Positions 41,712 through 50,755 of a stretch of DNA of 64,000 nt are shown piece after piece (position 1 is the first letter of the stretch; each line of letters starts with the position of its first letter). Source of the DNA: Candidatus Gallacutalibacter stercoravium (GTDB taxonomy: Bacteria > Bacillota > Clostridia > Oscillospirales > Acutalibacteraceae); the NCBI GenBank assembly GCA_018716975.1, contig DVJE01000003.1, positions 62,001-126,000 on the forward strand, in the 5' to 3' direction. Made by a program: the position numbers and the translations under genes. The notes beneath the pieces are model-generated. The model was not told the origin of the DNA. It was given only the letters and a program-made list of their open reading frames with translations, and searched no databases.

Positions 41712-42859
41712 CTTGTTTCCTCCTGCATCAACTGCGCGCGGGCCTGTTCAAAAACGGCGCAGTCTTCTTTTGTGGCCTCTAAATCGCATATCTGTTCCAA
41801 AAAGGCGCGAAAAATTCCTTGGTCATCCGTCTGCTTGCCGGGTTCTTGCTTGGACTCCCCCGAGATATCTCCACCACCGGCCGTAAGCCACTCGCTGCTC
41901 AGCCCAAGAATATTGGGGTAACAAGCCCGCAGCCGCTCCATGGGCATATAAACCGGCGCGCAATCGGTAAGGCGGGCAAAAAGGTAATCTTGGTTTCTTT
42001 CATCGTGAGCGCCGTCTTCCAGCAGCTGGCGCAGGGCGCCCGAAATGACGCGCATGTCGTGCAGGGGCTGGATAGGCAATTGCGCGGTTTCTACTTGCTT
42101 GTCAATGGTAACCAACGTCATCCCCTTGCTTTGCCTTGCTTCGTCAAAGGAATATTTTAGCGGCGAACCCGCGTAGCGCGCCTGGCTCCCCGCCGGTTGC
42201 GGCGCATGAAGATGCCCCAGCGCTACATAATCAAACTGCTCAAATAAGCCGGCGCTCACCTCGCCGCTGCCGCCCACATAAAGCGGCCCTTCCGAATCAG
42301 ATACCTGGCACCCTGTTACAAAGCAATGGGATACCAAAACCCGCTTTTCACCCGGCTGAAAGCCTTTTATAAGCTCCTCTAACACAGCAGCATAGGCCTG
42401 CCCGTAACCGCGGATATCCTCCCTGCCCAAAAAATCCCTGGCCTGGGCGGGCTCAAAATAGGGAAGCAGATAAACAGCAACCGTTTGCCCATCTTTTTGC
42501 AAGCGCAAAGGAGAAAAAGCCTCTTTCAAACAAGTGGCAATCGCCGCTCCCTGCTCCCACAGCAAACGTGGGGCCAGCGCCATACGCTGCGCCCCGTCAT
42601 GGTTGCCGGAAATCGCCGCCAAGGGCACCCCCTCATCATGCAGCCGTTGCACCACTTTGCTAAATAGCTGCACCGCTTGCGCCGGCGGCACCTGCCGATC
42701 GTAGATATCCCCGGCCAGCACCACGCAATCCGGCTTTTCACGGCGCACAGCTGGAAAAAAGCTTTCTTCCAAAAAATATTCTTGATCAGGCAGCATAGAG
42801 CGCCCATACAACATCTTCCCCAAGTGCCAATCGGCCGTATGCAGCAACCGTATTGCCAT
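41708..42859 (-). CDS. sbcD: Exonuclease subunit SbcD
   Basis: The Mre11-like nuclease subunit, 383 residues. All phosphodiesterase metal motifs are visible: 'LHTADWHLGKML', 'VLAGDIYDR', 'AISGNHDGAQRM', 'LVSHCFVTG' and 'ALGHLHAPQ'. A C-terminal cap follows. GGAGG lies before the ATG. It is translated with sbcC from an overlapping ATGA, giving the usual sbcDC operon. Confidence 0.95.
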   Translation of the reverse strand: MAIRLLHTADWHLGKMLYGRSMLPDQEYFLEESFFPAVRREKPDCVVLAGDIYDRQVPPAQAVQLFSKVVQRLHDEGVPLAAISGNHDGAQRMALAPRLLWEQGAAIATCLKEAFSPLRLQKDGQTVAVYLLPYFEPAQARDFLGREDIRGYGQAYAAVLEELIKGFQPGEKRVLVSHCFVTGCQVSDSEGPLYVGGSGEVSAGLFEQFDYVALGHLHAPQPAGSQARYAGSPLKYSFDEARQSKGMTLVTIDKQVETAQLPIQPLHDMRVISGALRQLLEDGAHDERNQDYLFARLTDCAPVYMPMERLRACYPNILGLSSEWLTAGGGDISGESKQEPGKQTDDQGIFRAFLEQICDLEATKEDCAVFEQARAQLMQEETR

Positions 42860-42893
42860 AGATGCTTCCTCCCGTCTCTTCTTACCCCATCAC

Positions 42894-42927
42894 AAAAGGC
42901 CCGGCGCAATCTTCGCCGAGCCTTTTG
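42894..42927 (-). terminator. Terminator of the metallophosphoesterase gene
   Basis: AAAAGGC/GCCTTTT with inner GGCG/CGCC pairing, directly after the stop of the minus-strand phosphoesterase gene and before sbcD. Confidence 0.65.
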
Positions 42928-42939
42928 CATCCCCGTGCA

Positions 42940-43632
42940 TTACCTGCGGCCTTTACGGCCGGCAGGCTCCTCTACCGGGATAAATTGGCGGAACACCGCG
43001 TAGTTTTTGCCGGATAGCTTTCGATCGATATGCAGGCTGCCGAAAAACCATTTTTCATAGGCCGCTGCCTTAGACAGCTCATCCAGAAAAGCTTCCAACG
43101 CATTGATATAGTTTGGATCGCCCAGCAGCATACCGCGCACCCGTAAGGGCGGCTCATGGGTGACGATATAATCCACCTTTCGGTCAAAGCGATCCAAATT
43201 TTGCACGCCAACACGCATCTCCTGCACAGTTGGCATCTCACATTCCCACCAGCGCTTTGCCTCTAAGCGAATTTCTTTATCGGGATTTTCGCCGCCGCCA
43301 AAGGTAAAAATACGCTTACCTTCTATCTCGAACACCTGGCCGCGCATCAAGTGCAGCACATTCTCCCGCACCTTATGCACCTGGCCCCCGCACCACTCCT
43401 CCTGCGGCAGCTTGCGCAGTAAGTCAAAATTTTCATGGGTGCCGTCTACAAACAGGATCTGATACTTCTTTTTCGCCAGCTTATCTAATACTTTTTCTTC
43501 CTCAGGGCTCCCATCCCACAAAAAACCAAAGTCACCGCAAACAATTACGGTATCCCCTTTTTTTAGGCACCGGGCCCCTGCGCCCGAAAAGCGTGCAATA
43601 TCCCCATGGGTATCTCCAGTTATGTAAATCAA
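42940..43632 (-). CDS. Calcineurin-like metallophosphoesterase
   Basis: The 230-residue phosphoesterase has the metal motifs 'YITGDTHGDIARF', 'VCGDFGFLWDG' and 'IVTHEPPL'. The third motif reads DGTHEN in place of the common GNHE, a variant frequent in a clostridial subgroup. 'FTFGGGENPDK' is a further subgroup mark. It likely cleaves a phosphoester or cyclic dinucleotide in the cytosol; substrate unknown. GGAGG precedes the ATG. It is divergent from the D,D-carboxypeptidase gene and separated from sbcDC by a terminator. Confidence 0.85.
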   Translation of the reverse strand: MIYITGDTHGDIARFSGAGARCLKKGDTVIVCGDFGFLWDGSPEEEKVLDKLAKKKYQILFVDGTHENFDLLRKLPQEEWCGGQVHKVRENVLHLMRGQVFEIEGKRIFTFGGGENPDKEIRLEAKRWWECEMPTVQEMRVGVQNLDRFDRKVDYIVTHEPPLRVRGMLLGDPNYINALEAFLDELSKAAAYEKWFFGSLHIDRKLSGKNYAVFRQFIPVEEPAGRKGRR

Positions 43633-43664
43633 GGTTCATCCTCCAATTGTTACCGTTTTTTCAT

Positions 43665-43693
43665 TTGCCTTTCCGCATGGAATCAAGTACAAT
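43665..43693 (+). promoter_or_regulatory. Promoter of the D,D-carboxypeptidase gene
   Basis: TTGCCT (43665-43670) and TACAAT (43688-43693) are spaced by 17 bases, 45 bases before the ATG. TACAAT is repeated at 43695-43700. Confidence 0.6.
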
Positions 43694-43737
43694 GTACAAT
43701 ATGAAATATATCATAACACAATGGAGGCAAAAGTTCT

Positions 43738-45129
43738 ATGAGAAAAAAGTTAATTCTGCTGGGTTCCTTTTTAATGGCAGCCCTGCTGGCGCTGGGAACC
43801 ATGGCCCCTATGCCCGTTCAGGCCGCTACTTTTCAAATAGACTTTGAAACCGAATCTGCTGCCATCTGTCTTGTGAATGTAGATACCGGAACAGTGGTGT
43901 ATGAAAAAAATGCCGACGAGCGCCGTGCGCAGGCCTCGTTAACGAAGGTAATGACCTTTATTGTGGCTTCTGAGCACATTACTGATCCGGAAAATACAAA
44001 AATTACCGCTTCAGAGTTTGACATCCACTCGCTGGATGGAACGGGCAGCTCTATGGCTAACGTGCTGGCCGGCGAAACCTTTTCGGCTCTAGATTGGTAT
44101 TATGCCTTAATGGTACCTTCTGGTAATGACGCCGCCATGGTGCTGGCCGACTTTGTGGGCGGCGGCTGCACAGGTGAAACATCCAGCCAAGAAAACATCG
44201 ATAATTTTGTGCAAATGATGAACGATAAGGCCCAAGAAATGGGGCTAACCAACACCCATTTTGCCAATCCCCACGGTTTGGATCAGGAGAACCACTACAC
44301 CTCTGCGCGCGATAGCTGCACCATTGCCCAATATGCTATGCAGCTGAGCCATTTTATGGATATTGTAACCACCTCTTCTTATGAATTGCCCGATTCCAAT
44401 CTGCGCACTAAGGCCGAGATTGATACTCTGTATTCCACCAACTTTATGCAAAACCCTCAATATGAAGAATATTACTACGAATACGTAAAGGGGATTAAAA
44501 CCGGTACAGAAACCAACGCAGGCAGATGTATTGTCACCAGCGCTAACAACGGCAAATACACTTATATCTGCACAGCTTTAGGCGCGCCGGATCAAAATGC
44601 AGACGGTACCACGGTGGAAACCAACGGCGCAATGCTCGACACCAAAAAGCTTTACCAATGGGCCTTCGAGAATTTGGAGATTAAGCCTATTGTAAATATG
44701 GACGTGCCCGTTACCGAAATCGGCTTGGAGCTGGCCTGGCAACGGGATACGTTAAAGCTGATGCCCGAAAGCAACCTTTCGGTGCTGCTGCCTAAAGACA
44801 TTGAAATTTCTAGTATCATCGCCACACCCAATGAAGACGTGCCCGAATCGGTGGTAGCTCCGGTTACCAAGGGGCAGGTGTTGGGCAGCGCCACCCTTTC
44901 TTACGCCAACCAAGAGCTGGGCACGATTCAACTGATAGCAGATGAAGATATTCCGCGCAGCGATTTGCTATATTACTTGCAGGGTATACGGGATGTTGTT
45001 ACAAACAAGTGGTTTATCTTCGCTGTTATTGTGTTTGTTATCTTGTTTATCGTTTACTTGATTATCTCTACCATTTACAACCGGCGTAATCGCAGACGCA
45101 GGCGGGTCAAGAATTACCGCAGGCTGTAA
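43738..45129 (+). CDS. D-alanyl-D-alanine carboxypeptidase (S11 family, DacF-like)
   Basis: A 463-residue low-molecular-weight penicillin-binding protein that trims the terminal D-Ala of peptidoglycan stem peptides. The signal peptide runs to about residue 30 ('LGSFLMAALLALGTMAP...VQA'). The penicillin-binding motifs are S67-L-T-K70, S128-G-N130 and K254-T-G256. A C-terminal all-beta domain follows, and a membrane helix ('WFIFAVIVFVILFIVYLIIS') anchors it with a very basic tail. GGAGG precedes the ATG. Spore-associated DacF or vegetative DacA roles cannot be separated from sequence. Confidence 0.93.
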   Translation: MRKKLILLGSFLMAALLALGTMAPMPVQAATFQIDFETESAAICLVNVDTGTVVYEKNADERRAQASLTKVMTFIVASEHITDPENTKITASEFDIHSLDGTGSSMANVLAGETFSALDWYYALMVPSGNDAAMVLADFVGGGCTGETSSQENIDNFVQMMNDKAQEMGLTNTHFANPHGLDQENHYTSARDSCTIAQYAMQLSHFMDIVTTSSYELPDSNLRTKAEIDTLYSTNFMQNPQYEEYYYEYVKGIKTGTETNAGRCIVTSANNGKYTYICTALGAPDQNADGTTVETNGAMLDTKKLYQWAFENLEIKPIVNMDVPVTEIGLELAWQRDTLKLMPESNLSVLLPKDIEISSIIATPNEDVPESVVAPVTKGQVLGSATLSYANQELGTIQLIADEDIPRSDLLYYLQGIRDVVTNKWFIFAVIVFVILFIVYLIISTIYNRRNRRRRRVKNYRRL

Positions 45130-45153
45130 TTCGTTTTGTTTCTGTTTATTGCA

Positions 45154-45200
45154 AAAAGCGCCCCGTTCGGAAAACAAAACCGAACGGAGCGCTTCTTTTT
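45154..45200 (+). terminator. Terminator of the carboxypeptidase gene
   Basis: AAGCGCCCCGTTCGG pairs with CCGAACGGAGCGCTT around AAAACAAAA, followed by CTTTTT. Confidence 0.92.
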
Positions 45201-45492
45201 ATATACTTTAGCAAAAGAAAGCTTTACGTCTATGCCAAGTGGGCCAGCAATGGCAAACGGCAAAATTTCCCACGCCTCCTTTTGCGCAGCTTGGCATGAT
45301 CCTTCTCCTAGGGCTTTCGCAAGCCCTAGGCTCTGCGAAGACGCGACTGAGCACCAGCCTTCCCAGCTATTTCTACCTATAAAACCGCCATTTACAAGCC
45401 TAATGGCCGCTATGCTAAAATACAGTCAAGTCAAACATGCCTAACCAGGTGTTTGCCTCTTTGTCAAAAAGGGAATATGGGAGTGTGTTCAT
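45201..45492. other. Intergenic region with a perfect hairpin
   Basis: Contains CCTAGGGCTT-TCGC-AAGCCCTAGG (45307-45330), a perfect ten-bp stem with a four-base loop and no T run. No coding sequence is seen. The hairpin could be a small repeat unit or a folded RNA tail. Confidence 0.4.
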
Positions 45493-45996
45493 TCAGCCGG
45501 CGTTCTTCCATTCCATAATATCGTCATCCATCACATAACCTTGGCCGATGTCTGCCACCTGGCTTCTGGTTTTGATAAATCCCAGCTTTTTATATGCCGC
45601 GATAGAGCCTTGGTTCAAGCGGTTGACTGTAAGCCACAGTTTGGTATATCCTTTCTCACGGCAGAGATTGCGAAAACGCTCCACAGCCATAGAGGCCAAT
45701 CCGTTTCTCCTGTAGGCCTTGTCTACATAAATTTTGCTTAAGAACAAAGAACCATCTTTTTGCGGCTGAATCGCCGTATAGCCGGCGGGGCGCCCATCCT
45801 GAATCAACCAAAAATACTGGTAACCCTCGCTCTCCACCTGATGCCGTATAGCAGGTTCCGACTGAAACTTATCTACCATATACTCCGGCTGCCCTTGGGG
45901 CAAAATTGGGGTATAGTGCTCTACCCACAACCGTTTGGCCATTTCGCACAGGGCAGGAATCTCCTGCGGCGTTACTTCTTTTATCTCCTGTTCCAC
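45493..45996 (-). CDS. GNAT family N-acetyltransferase
   Basis: A 167-residue acetyltransferase: 'EVTPQEIPALCEMAKRLWVEHYTP', 'YFWLIQDGRPAGYTAIQPQ', the acetyl-CoA loop 'YVDKAYRRNGLASMAVE' and 'NRLNQGSIAAYKKLGFIKT'. I choose the GTG at 45996, since AGGAG is 11 bases upstream; an ATG at 46020 has no ribosome site and longer frames would overlap cdd. It follows cdd by 43 bases and is likely in its operon. Substrate unknown. Confidence 0.8.
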   Translation of the reverse strand: MEQEIKEVTPQEIPALCEMAKRLWVEHYTPILPQGQPEYMVDKFQSEPAIRHQVESEGYQYFWLIQDGRPAGYTAIQPQKDGSLFLSKIYVDKAYRRNGLASMAVERFRNLCREKGYTKLWLTVNRLNQGSIAAYKKLGFIKTRSQVADIGQGYVMDDDIMEWKNAG

Positions 45997-46039
45997 GGTA
46001 TGCAACACTCCTTTTATCATAAAAATAGCAGCTTTCGGG

Positions 46040-46462
46040 TTATTGGGGCAAGCCTTCTGCGCCAAAGCGCACGGGTAGCAATTCATCTAAAGTGAGCACC
46101 AATCGCTCCTGTGCGCTGCACAGCACCACATAAAACTCTTTTGGCTCGCAAAACTCCGCCAGCGTTTGCCGGCACAACCCGCAAGGCGGGCAAATTTCTT
46201 GCGCATCTTGTCCTTGCGGGCCGCCTACCACAGCGATGGCGCGAAACCTTCTACAACCGGCCGCCACTGCCGTAAACAAGGCTGTTCTCTCCGCACAGTT
46301 GGTGGCCGGATAAGCTGCGTTTTCTACATTGCAGCCTTGATAAATTTCACCATCTTCGCCTAAAAGCGCCGCGCCAACCGCAAAACCAGAGTAAGGGCAA
46401 TAAGCGCGCAAACGGGCCTCTTGGGCGGCGGCAATCAGCTTTTCTACTTCATTTTCATCCAT
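46040..46462 (-). CDS. cdd: Cytidine deaminase
   Basis: Deaminates cytidine and deoxycytidine to uridine and deoxyuridine in pyrimidine salvage. The zinc site is complete: C56-A-E58 (Glu58 catalytic) and P93-C94-x-x-C97. 'YSGFAVGAALL' and 'GCNVENAAYPATNCAER' are standard. The 140-residue length is normal. GGAG precedes the ATG. It lies 32 bases after deoD on the same strand, making a nucleoside salvage operon. Confidence 0.95.
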   Translation of the reverse strand: MDENEVEKLIAAAQEARLRAYCPYSGFAVGAALLGEDGEIYQGCNVENAAYPATNCAERTALFTAVAAGCRRFRAIAVVGGPQGQDAQEICPPCGLCRQTLAEFCEPKEFYVVLCSAQERLVLTLDELLPVRFGAEGLPQ

Positions 46463-46493
46463 CTAAATTGCTCCTTTGCCCAACAGGGCTTCA

Positions 46494-47213
46494 TTATCCT
46501 TGCCAACATGTTGCTGTTGCTAAAGCAATTTCCATCATCTGGGTAAAAGTCGTTTGCCGCTCTTGTGAAGAACAGCCCTCACCGGTAAAGGGGTTATCCG
46601 AAACCGTGCAGATACACAAGGCCTGTTTTCCCAAACGGGCGGCATTGCAATACAGCGCGGCCGATTCCATTTCGATGGCCAATACCCCCATCTTCTTCCA
46701 AGCGGCCAAGGAATTGGCGTCATCATAAAATGTGTCGGAAGAAAACAAATTGCCTACCTGAACCGCATATCCCAATTGCCGGGCAGCGTCTACAGCGCCG
46801 CAAAGCAAATCAAAACCAGCGATTGGGCAAAAAGTGCCGGGCAACTGGTATTGCGCCGCATAATTGGAATTGGTGCAAGCGCCCTGCCCCAACACGATGT
46901 CGCGCAGCTTCAGCTTATCGCTTATTGCTCCCGCCGATCCTACACGAATAATCGCCTCTACCCCATAAAAAGCAAACAGCTCGTAGGAATAAATACCCAT
47001 AGAGGGCATTCCCATACCGCTTGCCATTACCGAAACCGGCCGGCCGTGATAACAGCCGGTATACCCCTGCACCCCGCGCACATTGTTAATCAGGCGCGCA
47101 TCTTGCAGATAATTTTGCGCGATAAAGGCGGAACGCAAGGGATCCCCAGGCATTAAAACCACAGGGGCAAAATCCCCCTTTTTCGCTTCAATATGCGGTG
47201 TTGGAATACTCAT
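46494..47213 (-). CDS. deoD: Purine nucleoside phosphorylase, DeoD type
   Basis: Splits purine (deoxy)nucleosides with phosphate to free base and (deoxy)ribose 1-phosphate. The 239-residue hexameric-type enzyme starts 'MSIPTPHIEAKKGDFAPVVLMPGDPLR', has 'VMASGMGMPSMGIYSYELF' and the phosphate/base segment 'AIEMESAALYCNAARLGK'. The active-site Asp of DeoD (in 'TVSDNPFTGE') is present. GGAGGTATCGCC precedes the ATG. First gene of the deoD-cdd unit. Confidence 0.95.
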   Translation of the reverse strand: MSIPTPHIEAKKGDFAPVVLMPGDPLRSAFIAQNYLQDARLINNVRGVQGYTGCYHGRPVSVMASGMGMPSMGIYSYELFAFYGVEAIIRVGSAGAISDKLKLRDIVLGQGACTNSNYAAQYQLPGTFCPIAGFDLLCGAVDAARQLGYAVQVGNLFSSDTFYDDANSLAAWKKMGVLAIEMESAALYCNAARLGKQALCICTVSDNPFTGEGCSSQERQTTFTQMMEIALATATCWQG

Positions 47214-47363
47214 GGCGATACCTCCTAACTCATTTGCCTCTTGTTGCTTTCAGCAACTTCTAATACGAATATAATTTATTGAATTTTTGCCCGGCACAAA
47301 TACCATTAACAGCGCGAAAAACAGACGGAAAAATCCATTTGAAATCGCTGCCGCACCCACAAA

Positions 47364-48026
47364 TCAATAACCTAAGACCTCTCCTACCAAGATCACCTGG
47401 ATCCGATCCGGAATGCGTTGCTGCGCGCTTATGACGTAATTGGCGCACATGCGTTGGGGAGAACGGCAACCATCTGTCATTTCTTTTGCTGTACAGATGC
47501 CGGTTTTAGCGCAGGGCGTATCGCAACCCAAACGCACCCCATTAGCAGGGGCGGCTATCTGTTTCACCCGTTCCACAGCATGAGCCAAGTCCGGCACAAT
47601 TTTATTATACCCGGCCACCACAATCACACGTTTGGGGCCATACAAAATAGCGGCCACGCGGTTGCAGTTGCCATCCACATTATACAGCTCTCCGTTTTCT
47701 GTTATTGCATTAGCGCTGGTCAGGTAAGCATCCGCCGTAAAAGCGCGCTGGTAAATCTCTTGCACCTGCTGCGGGCTTAAAGAAGGATCGTTCCTATCCA
47801 GATACGTATACTTCCCGCTTTTCAGCAAATCCACCACGCCGCACTCTTCCAGGGTCATGGAACCCCCATGGGTAACTACATCACCCTCAGACAGTAACGC
47901 TTCCACCTGCCGCACTGCATCGGCGCAAGTAGGCGCGTAGTAAGCGGCCATACGATTAGCCCGCAATGCCCGCATTGTTCTTTCAATTTGGCATTGCAAC
48001 ACAGCCTGACGATTTTTATCCATCAT
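47364..48026 (-). CDS. LUD-domain protein (lactate utilization-like)
   Basis: The 220-residue protein has the LUD fold: 'AAYYAPTCADAVRQVEALLSEGDVVTHGGSMTLEECGVVDLLK' and 'ADAYLTSANAITENGELYNVDGNCNRVAAILYGPKRVIVVAGYNKIV'. The latter is the strong signature of the stand-alone clostridial LUD group (formerly DUF1121/DUF162). Six cysteines near the C-terminus ('GCDTPCAKTGIC...CRSPQRMC') may bind a metal cluster. LutB/LutC relatives oxidise lactate, but single LUD proteins like this have no proven reaction. AAAGGAAGG precedes two adjacent ATG codons. No Lut partners are nearby. Confidence 0.87.
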   Translation of the reverse strand: MMDKNRQAVLQCQIERTMRALRANRMAAYYAPTCADAVRQVEALLSEGDVVTHGGSMTLEECGVVDLLKSGKYTYLDRNDPSLSPQQVQEIYQRAFTADAYLTSANAITENGELYNVDGNCNRVAAILYGPKRVIVVAGYNKIVPDLAHAVERVKQIAAPANGVRLGCDTPCAKTGICTAKEMTDGCRSPQRMCANYVISAQQRIPDRIQVILVGEVLGY

Positions 48027-48180
48027 GATCCTTCCTTTCTTAATTGCTCTTTTGGTTTCATTATAACGCGATCTGGATAAAAAAGAAAGGCATTAACCAT
48101 GGCTGCTCTTTCTTGCCTTTGTGCTGTATTTGCCTTACAATAAAAGAACAATAAACTTTGATAGAAAAAGAGGAAACCTG

Positions 48181-48612
48181 ATGCTACATTGCAATATCAA
48201 CTTTGGAAAAACGGATTTTGACCATGCGCGCTATATTCGCAACCAAGTTTTTGTGCAAGAACAGGGCTTTTGTCAAGAGTTTGACGATATAGATGCTATT
48301 GCCTGGCACGCCGTGCTTTATGATGGGGACACCCCCGTAGCTACCGGCAGAGCTTTTCACAAACCAGAAGATCCCGCTGGTGTTTACACAATTGGGCGTA
48401 TTGCTGTTTTACCAGCCTGGCGCGGCGCGGGATGCGGCCGGCAAATTATGTTGGCTTTAGAAAAGCACCTGCGCGCACAGAAAGCCGTAGAAGTTCGCCT
48501 ATCCGCCCAAGTGCAAGCTCGGGGCTTTTATGAGGCTTTGGGCTACATTGCCTATGGCCAACCTTATTTAGACGAGCACTGCCCCCATTTGGCTATGAAA
48601 AAAACTTTTTAA
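48181..48612 (+). CDS. GNAT family N-acetyltransferase (ElaA-like)
   Basis: A 143-residue acetyltransferase with the ElaA-type beginning 'ARYIRNQVFVQEQGFCQEFDDID', 'WHAVLYDGDTPVATGRAF', the acetyl-CoA loop 'VLPAWRGAGCGRQIM' and 'ARGFYEALGYIAYG'. The ATG at 48181 follows AGAGG; a longer frame from 48121 begins inside the promoter region. It is a single gene between divergent and convergent neighbours. Substrate unknown. Confidence 0.85.
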   Translation: MLHCNINFGKTDFDHARYIRNQVFVQEQGFCQEFDDIDAIAWHAVLYDGDTPVATGRAFHKPEDPAGVYTIGRIAVLPAWRGAGCGRQIMLALEKHLRAQKAVEVRLSAQVQARGFYEALGYIAYGQPYLDEHCPHLAMKKTF

Positions 48613-48661
48613 AAACACAGTGAACACAAAAAAGCAATTGCCAACTGCCTTTTTAGATGTC

Positions 48662-48704
48662 AAAAAGCTCCGTTATCTGTAAGAAACAGATAACGGAGCT
48701 TTTC
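48662..48704. terminator. Bidirectional terminator
   Basis: AAAAGCTCCGTTATCTGT pairs with ACAGATAACGGAGCTTTT around AAGAA. It serves the GNAT gene and the convergent NlpC/P60 gene. Confidence 0.92.
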
Positions 48705-48722
48705 TAAGCTAACCTTTATTCT

Positions 48723-50663
48723 TTAATCCTCGTTGTCAAACACAACCGTAGAAAGTACATCTACCTTGTCGGCAGCCTTCGCTTTACGGCGGCGCGCCAT
48801 CATCATAGCGACATAACCATAACGACGATTGGCAACCACCAATATTGCAGTGCCTCCTGCAGCAAAGCTGCCTACGAGCACCCACACCCAAATCAGAGAC
48901 TGCTGAGATTGGCCATCAAAGCCTGCTGCACGCTCTAACCCCAGATTGGGGGCCGCCATCATACGGTTCCCAACAGAAGCTTCTGTAAACGGTGCGGAGT
49001 TAAGCACCTGTTCTACCGTCTCTTGCGCCACCGCAGATACCTTTGCGTCGTTATCAGCTTGTTCTTTTGCCTCTAACGCCTTATCCAAAGCATCGCGCAC
49101 GGCCTCATCTACAATACCGGTAACTTCTAATCCTTTAGCGGTTTGAAAAGCCTCTACAGCAGCCTTAGTTGATTCATCAAACAGGCCGTTGGCCTCACCG
49201 GCATAATATGCCAAAGTAGTCAAATTCTCTTGCAATTGCGCTACATCGTCGCCTTCGTACCCCAACTGTAGATCGTCATACGCAGGGGAACGCACAACAT
49301 CTTCACTGTAAAGAATCTCTAACGCGGCCTTGTCCAATTGGCCGGTTTGCTCTAACCCGGCAGCGGCTTGATATGCCTTTACCGCCGCTTCGGTAGCGTC
49401 GTCAAAAGTAGAAGTGGCTTCCGCAGTGGTATAACGCAGCTCTCTGAGCCGGTTTTGCAGTTCCACCACAACGTCACCCGCCAAATTCTTTTTCAACGTT
49501 CCAGCTTGCGGATTGCTGGGAGCATCTTCGGCATACAAAGCCTCAGTGGTAGCCTTATCTGCCTGGCCGGTTACTTCCAAACCGGCAGCCGCCTGAAAAT
49601 CGCTTACGGCAACTACTGTATCCTCACCGAAATAGGTGGTAGGTTCATCGTAAAAATAACCCAACTCTTTTAATCTGGTTTCAATGGTTACAATATCCTC
49701 GGCATAATTGCCTAGCGTATAAGTAGGCACATAGGTCGGTGCCGAATCCGACATCATAGCATCCCAAGTGGCTTGATCCACTACGCCGGTGGCCTCTAAG
49801 CCCGCATCGGTTTGAAAGTTTTTAACACACTCGCCGGTAAACTCACCGAAATAAGTAGTAAGCTCGGCATTATAATAATTCAGCTCATTGAGCCTTGTTT
49901 TCATCTCAAGAATCCGATCGTCATACATGCCAACCTCTAAACGCAACGCAGCGGGCTGCGAAGGCGTATTATTTACAGGTTGGTTGACAACCGCATTATT
50001 CGTGTTATTTGTCACCGAATTACCCACAGAAGTGCCATAAGAAGCACCCGCATTGGCAGGCGGTGTACCAATCAACGCGCCATCGGAACCAAAGGTATAT
50101 GCAACGCCGTCAATGGTCAGGGTGACGTTAACAACATATTGACCGTTTTGATAGTAAAAGGTCTGCCCATTAAAGTTGACCCAACCGGTATCCGGGTAAG
50201 AAACACCGGCAATTTTAAACCATTCGCTCCAACCGTAGGAGTACACAGACTGATAGACCACTCCGTATTGAGAGTTACGAGCATCCACCGCCATTCCGTT
50301 ACCAACATAAACGCCACAATGGCCGGGGGAATGCAGCCCCAAACCGTGAATTCTGGGCAGGGAACTTAAACTTCCCCGCTGCGGAGCCGCCGCTATTTGA
50401 GCACTATCGGTGCGCGCGCCGCCCGCATAACTATAAATTAGACCAGAGCAATCCACCGCACCAGCACTGCTGCCGCCATAAACGTAGCTCCACCCAGAAT
50501 AATAGGCATTTAACGCATACGCCGCCATACCTGGCCCGGTAGCGCCGGCCGCGTCGGCCGTTACAGAATTTTGTACGCCCACCGGTATGACAACAATCGC
50601 CGCCAGCAGTAAAGCTACTGCTGCCTTCACCTTCTTTTTCATCCATCCAGTCCTTTGACTCAT
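48723..50663 (-). CDS. NlpC/P60 peptidoglycan hydrolase with tandem peptidoglycan-binding domains
   Basis: A 646-residue secreted wall hydrolase. The signal sequence ends near residue 40 ('AVALLLAAIVVIPVGV...ADAAG'). The NlpC/P60 catalytic domain follows with Cys72 in 'AVDCSGLIYSY' and His115 in 'SPGHCGVYVGNG'. A short repeat-like segment 'GWVNFNGQTFYYQNGQYV' resembles choline/wall-binding repeats. Four peptidoglycan-binding-1 modules come next (about 240-530; e.g. 'LNELNYYNAELTTYFGEFTGECVKNFQTDAGLEATGVVDQATWDAM' pattern repeated), then a spacer, a membrane helix near 595-620 and a basic cytosolic tail. AGGAGG precedes the ATG. The catalytic domain at the N-terminus and the C-terminal anchor are noteworthy. 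WalR-like boxes lie 125 bases upstream. Confidence 0.92.
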   Translation of the reverse strand: MSQRTGWMKKKVKAAVALLLAAIVVIPVGVQNSVTADAAGATGPGMAAYALNAYYSGWSYVYGGSSAGAVDCSGLIYSYAGGARTDSAQIAAAPQRGSLSSLPRIHGLGLHSPGHCGVYVGNGMAVDARNSQYGVVYQSVYSYGWSEWFKIAGVSYPDTGWVNFNGQTFYYQNGQYVVNVTLTIDGVAYTFGSDGALIGTPPANAGASYGTSVGNSVTNNTNNAVVNQPVNNTPSQPAALRLEVGMYDDRILEMKTRLNELNYYNAELTTYFGEFTGECVKNFQTDAGLEATGVVDQATWDAMMSDSAPTYVPTYTLGNYAEDIVTIETRLKELGYFYDEPTTYFGEDTVVAVSDFQAAAGLEVTGQADKATTEALYAEDAPSNPQAGTLKKNLAGDVVVELQNRLRELRYTTAEATSTFDDATEAAVKAYQAAAGLEQTGQLDKAALEILYSEDVVRSPAYDDLQLGYEGDDVAQLQENLTTLAYYAGEANGLFDESTKAAVEAFQTAKGLEVTGIVDEAVRDALDKALEAKEQADNDAKVSAVAQETVEQVLNSAPFTEASVGNRMMAAPNLGLERAAGFDGQSQQSLIWVWVLVGSFAAGGTAILVVANRRYGYVAMMMARRRKAKAADKVDVLSTVVFDNED

Positions 50664-50755
50664 GAATTTTAGCCTCCTACGCGTTCACTTATCGGCATTC
50701 TAAAAATATCTGCAACGTCTGTAGTCCTTCTGTTTCAAAAACGAATCATGACAAT

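Noticed and set aside
47364..48026. LutB/LutC-type lactate oxidation operon
   Set aside because: Only one LUD protein is present, with no iron-sulfur LutA/LutB partners or lactate permease.
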